From Dolichospermum compactum NIES-806 (GTDB taxonomy: Bacteria; Cyanobacteriota; Cyanobacteriia; Cyanobacteriales; Nostocaceae), in contig NZ_AP018316.1 of NCBI RefSeq assembly GCF_002368115.1, positions 2,700,569 through 2,764,568 of the forward strand: a DNA stretch of 64,000 bases, read 5' to 3'. Shown here piece after piece: positions 61,204 to 64,000 of the stretch. Numbering within the stretch: the stretch's first letter is position 1; each line of letters opens with the position of its first letter. Both the position numbers and the translations under genes were made by a program. Below the pieces are notes generated by a model that did no database searches, had not been told where the DNA came from, and worked only from the letters and a program-made list of their open reading frames with translations.

Positions 61204-62239
61204 AATGTTTCACTCCCAAACCAGGTAAATTATTCGGCAAAACTCGCCCATTTTCCACCACTGCACCAGTAAAAGGATCATCAGTTAGATTTAAGTGACT
61301 ATCTAAATCCAAATAATCAGCCAGTGGTGCAAGTTGTAAAGCGGCGGTATTAGCAAGACAACTATCAGAATAACAGCCAAACATGACTTGTAAATTATGG
61401 GCTTTGGCTGTATTCACCATTCGCATAGCTTCGGTGATTCCCCCAGATTTCATTAATTTGATATTAATACCATCAACATAATTAGCTAATTGGGGAATAT
61501 CGGCACTGGTAAAGCAACTTTCATCTACAAAAATTGGTAAGGGGGAATGTTTTTTCAATTCGGCTAAATTTGCTTCTTCACCTCTTACTAAAGGCTGTTC
61601 TACATACTTGATTTCCAAATCAGCTAACCAATTACACATATTTATGGCATCCATTAAATTCCAACCTCCGTTAGCATCAACAAATACATCTTTTCCGGCA
61701 GCTTCTTCCCGTACCGCTAACAACATTTTTTGATCTGCTTCTATTCCCTCAGTTGAACCTAATTTGACTTTTAACAACTGCACATCCATAAATTGTAACC
61801 AGTCTCGCGTCCTTGCCCTTGCACCTGCTGGGGAATTAATGCCAATTGTTACCGATGTTGGCACTATAGCATTTCTATCCAGTCCCCACAATTGCCACAA
61901 TGGCAAATTCACACGCTTACCCAACCAATCATATAATGCCATATCCACAGCCGCTTTGACTGCGGACGGAATTTGCATTTGTTCTAATAGTGCCTCAATT
62001 TCCTGCCGTTGCCAAGGGCTATATTTTTGTAAAGCAGGTATGATTTGCTGCAAATTTTCTTGGATTTTCTCCGTAGATTGCCTATGGTTGCCTACACCAA
62101 AAGGAGATGCTTCCCCCCAACCTGTAATTCCTTCTGCGGTAATTTGTAACCAGATATTTGTTGTTTGTGCTGTTGTGCCGCGACTAATTGTAAGGGGAAA
62201 TCGTTTGTTGACGGTGAAGGTTTGAAATTTGATTTGCAT
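61187..62239 (-). CDS. dgcA: Enolase-superfamily epimerase, DgcA-like
   Basis: 350 residues. The muconate-lactonizing-type barrel is seen in the catalytic Lys pair LLKVKLGS, metal ligands VDANGGWNL (Asp), VEQPLV (Glu) and FVDESCF (Asp), and the second Lys INIKLMKSGG. LDLDSHLNL carries the DXD of dipeptide epimerases. Annotated in most genomes as dipeptide (Ala-Glu) epimerase; paired with a DUF1611 gene it matches DgcA, an N-acetyl-D-glutamate racemase. Both options are compatible with the sequence. ATG at 62239; overlaps dgcN by 17 nt in the same operon. Confidence 0.85.
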   Translation of the reverse strand: MQIKFQTFTVNKRFPLTISRGTTAQTTNIWLQITAEGITGWGEASPFGVGNHRQSTEKIQENLQQIIPALQKYSPWQRQEIEALLEQMQIPSAVKAAVDMALYDWLGKRVNLPLWQLWGLDRNAIVPTSVTIGINSPAGARARTRDWLQFMDVQLLKVKLGSTEGIEADQKMLLAVREEAAGKDVFVDANGGWNLMDAINMCNWLADLEIKYVEQPLVRGEEANLAELKKHSPLPIFVDESCFTSADIPQLANYVDGINIKLMKSGGITEAMRMVNTAKAHNLQVMFGCYSDSCLANTAALQLAPLADYLDLDSHLNLTDDPFTGAVVENGRVLPNNLPGLGVKHCASVA

Positions 62240-62289
62240 AAATATATTAATTAGGGAATATGTATTTTACATGGAGTTGGAATTGTCAG

Positions 62290-62913
62290 CTACTTGATAT
62301 TTTCCAATTTTGTTAACCATTTATCGAAATGCTGACACTGTTTACGTATTGTATCCAATCCGATATCCATAGCAATTAAAGAACCATGTAACGGTTTATC
62401 ATATCCAGGACAACATCGAAGAATACGTTTAGAAGGTGCTGTTATCGGACTATCATTAATATGTTCAGGTGCAGAAAATGATTCACGTTCACGCTGTAGC
62501 TGTTCTACTATGTTTTGATCAAACCATCCTAAAAAAGATTGTGGATTACTATAGAGAAGTCCCTCAAACTCATGCACCAATAAATTAGGAATAAAATTTT
62601 GGACTCCAATATCTACACCCATTTGTTGTTCAAGATATTCAGCTTTCTCAAAAAGATTAGCTGTAGTGGGAATAGAACTTTTACCGGGAAAATCTTTTGG
62701 TAGTCCATACAAATCTAACATCGTAGTTACAAAAGCGGTGCTATCTTCAGAACATTTACGATATAATTCTTTTCTGATTTTTCCATAAGTTACCGCACCT
62801 CCTATAAGTATAGGGTTAACATATATATTTTGTTGCAGAAAATGATTGTAAAGTAATTCTCTGACAAAAGTTTCTTCCGTTTGTCCTTCTACAAAAATAT
62901 TGACTCGCATCAT
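62290..62913 (-). CDS. DUF4276 protein, Toprim-like
   Basis: 207 residues. The N-terminus RVNIFVEGQTEETFVRELL holds the conserved Glu of a Toprim fold, and TTMLDLYGLPKDFP the D-x-[DY] segment. C-terminal motifs are VHEFEGLLYSNP and PGYDKPLHGSLIA, as in DUF4276. The family occurs beside AAA ATPases in possible defence or repair pairs. It begins with ATG overlapping the stop of the ATPase gene (ATGA), so the two are translationally coupled. Nuclease activity is plausible but unproven; Toprim acidic residues are only partly conserved by eye. Confidence 0.82.
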   Translation of the reverse strand: MMRVNIFVEGQTEETFVRELLYNHFLQQNIYVNPILIGGAVTYGKIRKELYRKCSEDSTAFVTTMLDLYGLPKDFPGKSSIPTTANLFEKAEYLEQQMGVDIGVQNFIPNLLVHEFEGLLYSNPQSFLGWFDQNIVEQLQRERESFSAPEHINDSPITAPSKRILRCCPGYDKPLHGSLIAMDIGLDTIRKQCQHFDKWLTKLENIK

Positions 62914-63992
62914 CTTGAAGGTCTACCTCCAATAATGTTCTTTTTCCACAATTCTCCTAAAGTATAATCTTCTAACCACTCTTGTAAATCATCCTCATCC
63001 AATCTACGCAGTAATGATTTACCATCTTTTCTATCTACAATAATCACATCATTTGCTGTGAATTCATTTAATAATTCTACAGATTGAGTAGAAACAATTA
63101 CTTGTTTTTCTCTAGCGGCAGCACGTATTAAAGATGCTAAAATAGTAATTGCATAAGGATGAAGACCTAACTCTGGTTCATCAACTAAAATAGTTTCTGG
63201 TTGTAAAACAGTAGGTTGTAAAAATACCGTTGCTAAACATATAAAACGCAGCGTTCCATCTGAAAGCAAATGAGCTTTAAAAGGAATATCTTGACCTTGT
63301 TCAAACCATTCTAACTCTATTAGATCCTGATTGTGTGGAGAAGGACGCAATAAAAAATTACCAAAAAAAGGTGCGACAAGTCTGATTGTTTTAACAATCT
63401 GTTGATAAGATTGGGAATAGTTATTTTTCAATAAATACAAAAAAGCCGCCAAATTGCGAGCATCTGGACGTAGATAAATATTATCATTAATAGGAACAGC
63501 TTGTTTTACATAGGCGCTGTCGCTGGTATCATGAAAATGATAAACCCGCCATTGCTGCATGGCAGATAATACATATTCATCAATTTTTGTACCAGTTCCT
63601 GTAAAAGCCTGGGTTTCAAAATGACCACTACCTATTTTCCACTCACCACCACCCCAGCCAAAAGACTCTTCAGAAAACATCAGACGGTTATCTTGAGTAG
63701 GTTCAAGGGTGGCAAAATATCTATTATTGCCAAAATATAATTCAATCTCTAATTGTGCAGTTGTTTTTCGCCCGAAATGCAGCGCTGTGTCTGGTCCACC
63801 TTGACGACTAACGAAAACTTGCAAATGTCCATCAAGTATCTCTTGAACCATACGAAAAAAGCTGATAAAATTGGATTTTCCTGCGCCATTGCAGCCAATG
63901 AGTATATTGAGTTGAGTAAGTTTAAGATCACATTCTGCAATAGATTTAAAGCCCTTCAAAACAATCCTTGATAGTTGTTCTTTATTAATCAA
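62910..63992 (-). CDS. AAA ATPase (RecF/OLD-like), possibly 5'-truncated by the window
   Basis: About 360 residues. Walker A is LIGCNGAGKSNFISF near residue 32, and the signature/Walker B region reads HLLSDGTLRFICLATVF then ILVDEPELGLHPY, with the switch VSTQSVELL. This is the AAA_21-type SMC/ABC fold used by OLD, PARIS-like and similar ATPases. TTG at 63992 would start the frame (MINKEQLSRIVLKGFKS), but the frame is open to the window end, so an ATG outside may be the true start. Followed directly by the DUF4276 gene. Confidence 0.85.
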   Translation of the reverse strand: MINKEQLSRIVLKGFKSIAECDLKLTQLNILIGCNGAGKSNFISFFRMVQEILDGHLQVFVSRQGGPDTALHFGRKTTAQLEIELYFGNNRYFATLEPTQDNRLMFSEESFGWGGGEWKIGSGHFETQAFTGTGTKIDEYVLSAMQQWRVYHFHDTSDSAYVKQAVPINDNIYLRPDARNLAAFLYLLKNNYSQSYQQIVKTIRLVAPFFGNFLLRPSPHNQDLIELEWFEQGQDIPFKAHLLSDGTLRFICLATVFLQPTVLQPETILVDEPELGLHPYAITILASLIRAAAREKQVIVSTQSVELLNEFTANDVIIVDRKDGKSLLRRLDEDDLQEWLEDYTLGELWKKNIIGGRPSR

Positions 63993-64000
63993 CTTTGCCA

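Overview
The window is AT-rich chromosomal DNA from a cyanobacterium, most likely a heterocyst-forming Nostocales member of the Dolichospermum/Aphanizomenon/Anabaena type. The evidence is the many HIP1 octamers (GCGATCGC, for example near 4362, 4433, 26918 and 41384), the heptanucleotide STRR tracts (ATTACGA, AATTCTA, GACTCCT), the dispersed palindromic GTAGGTTGGGTT elements, and cyanobacterial gene families such as IctB, DUF2288, DUF2358 and the giant Ser/Thr-His hybrid kinase. The genus is an inference. No rRNA, tRNA or CRISPR array was seen.

Layout. 1-0.7 kb: a four-unit 87-bp tandem array with inverted relatives. 0.7-8.5 kb: a membrane Ser/Thr kinase, a Uma2 remnant, TldD, MnmE, DUF2288, a C5 DNA methyltransferase whose HindVP-like restriction partner is truncated, and PlsC. 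8.5-20.6 kb: small conserved genes, an ArsA-like ATPase, a BLUF fragment, a membrane-anchored subtilase, aminopeptidase P and ArgD, interspersed with MITE-like elements and gene remnants. 20.6-21.7 kb: a TrkA-type potassium channel.

21.7-41.4 kb is the most unusual part. At least fourteen genes lie on the minus strand in one direction. The downstream half encodes a zinc-ribbon Ser/Thr kinase with TPRs, a pseudokinase-PP2C phosphatase, a zinc-ribbon FHA protein, three von Willebrand A (vWA) proteins, two lipoproteins and two membrane proteins ending in FHA-like domains. The upstream half encodes three P-loop GTPases and two large paralogous membrane-anchored adaptors. It reads as a protein-phosphorylation plus GTPase signalling island, resembling the NTPase/vWA/GTPase conflict-type systems known from multicellular bacteria, and it is the best candidate for an undescribed system. 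Three secreted leucine-rich-repeat genes, two of them a recent tandem duplication, diverge from it.

44-54.6 kb: a NarL-type response regulator, SmpB, IctB, an Rpn-like nuclease, an NLR-like NB-ARC/TPR ATPase with a small partner carrying a similar short repeat motif (a possible amyloid-signalling pair), a DivIVA-like protein, CoaD, Lgt and CobM. 54.7-60.1 kb: a 1803-residue Ser/Thr kinase-AAA-GAF-histidine kinase. 60.1-62.2 kb: a DUF1611/epimerase pair matching DgcN-DgcA. 62.3-64 kb: a translationally coupled AAA ATPase and DUF4276 (Toprim-like) protein, possibly a defence pair; the ATPase may extend past the window edge.
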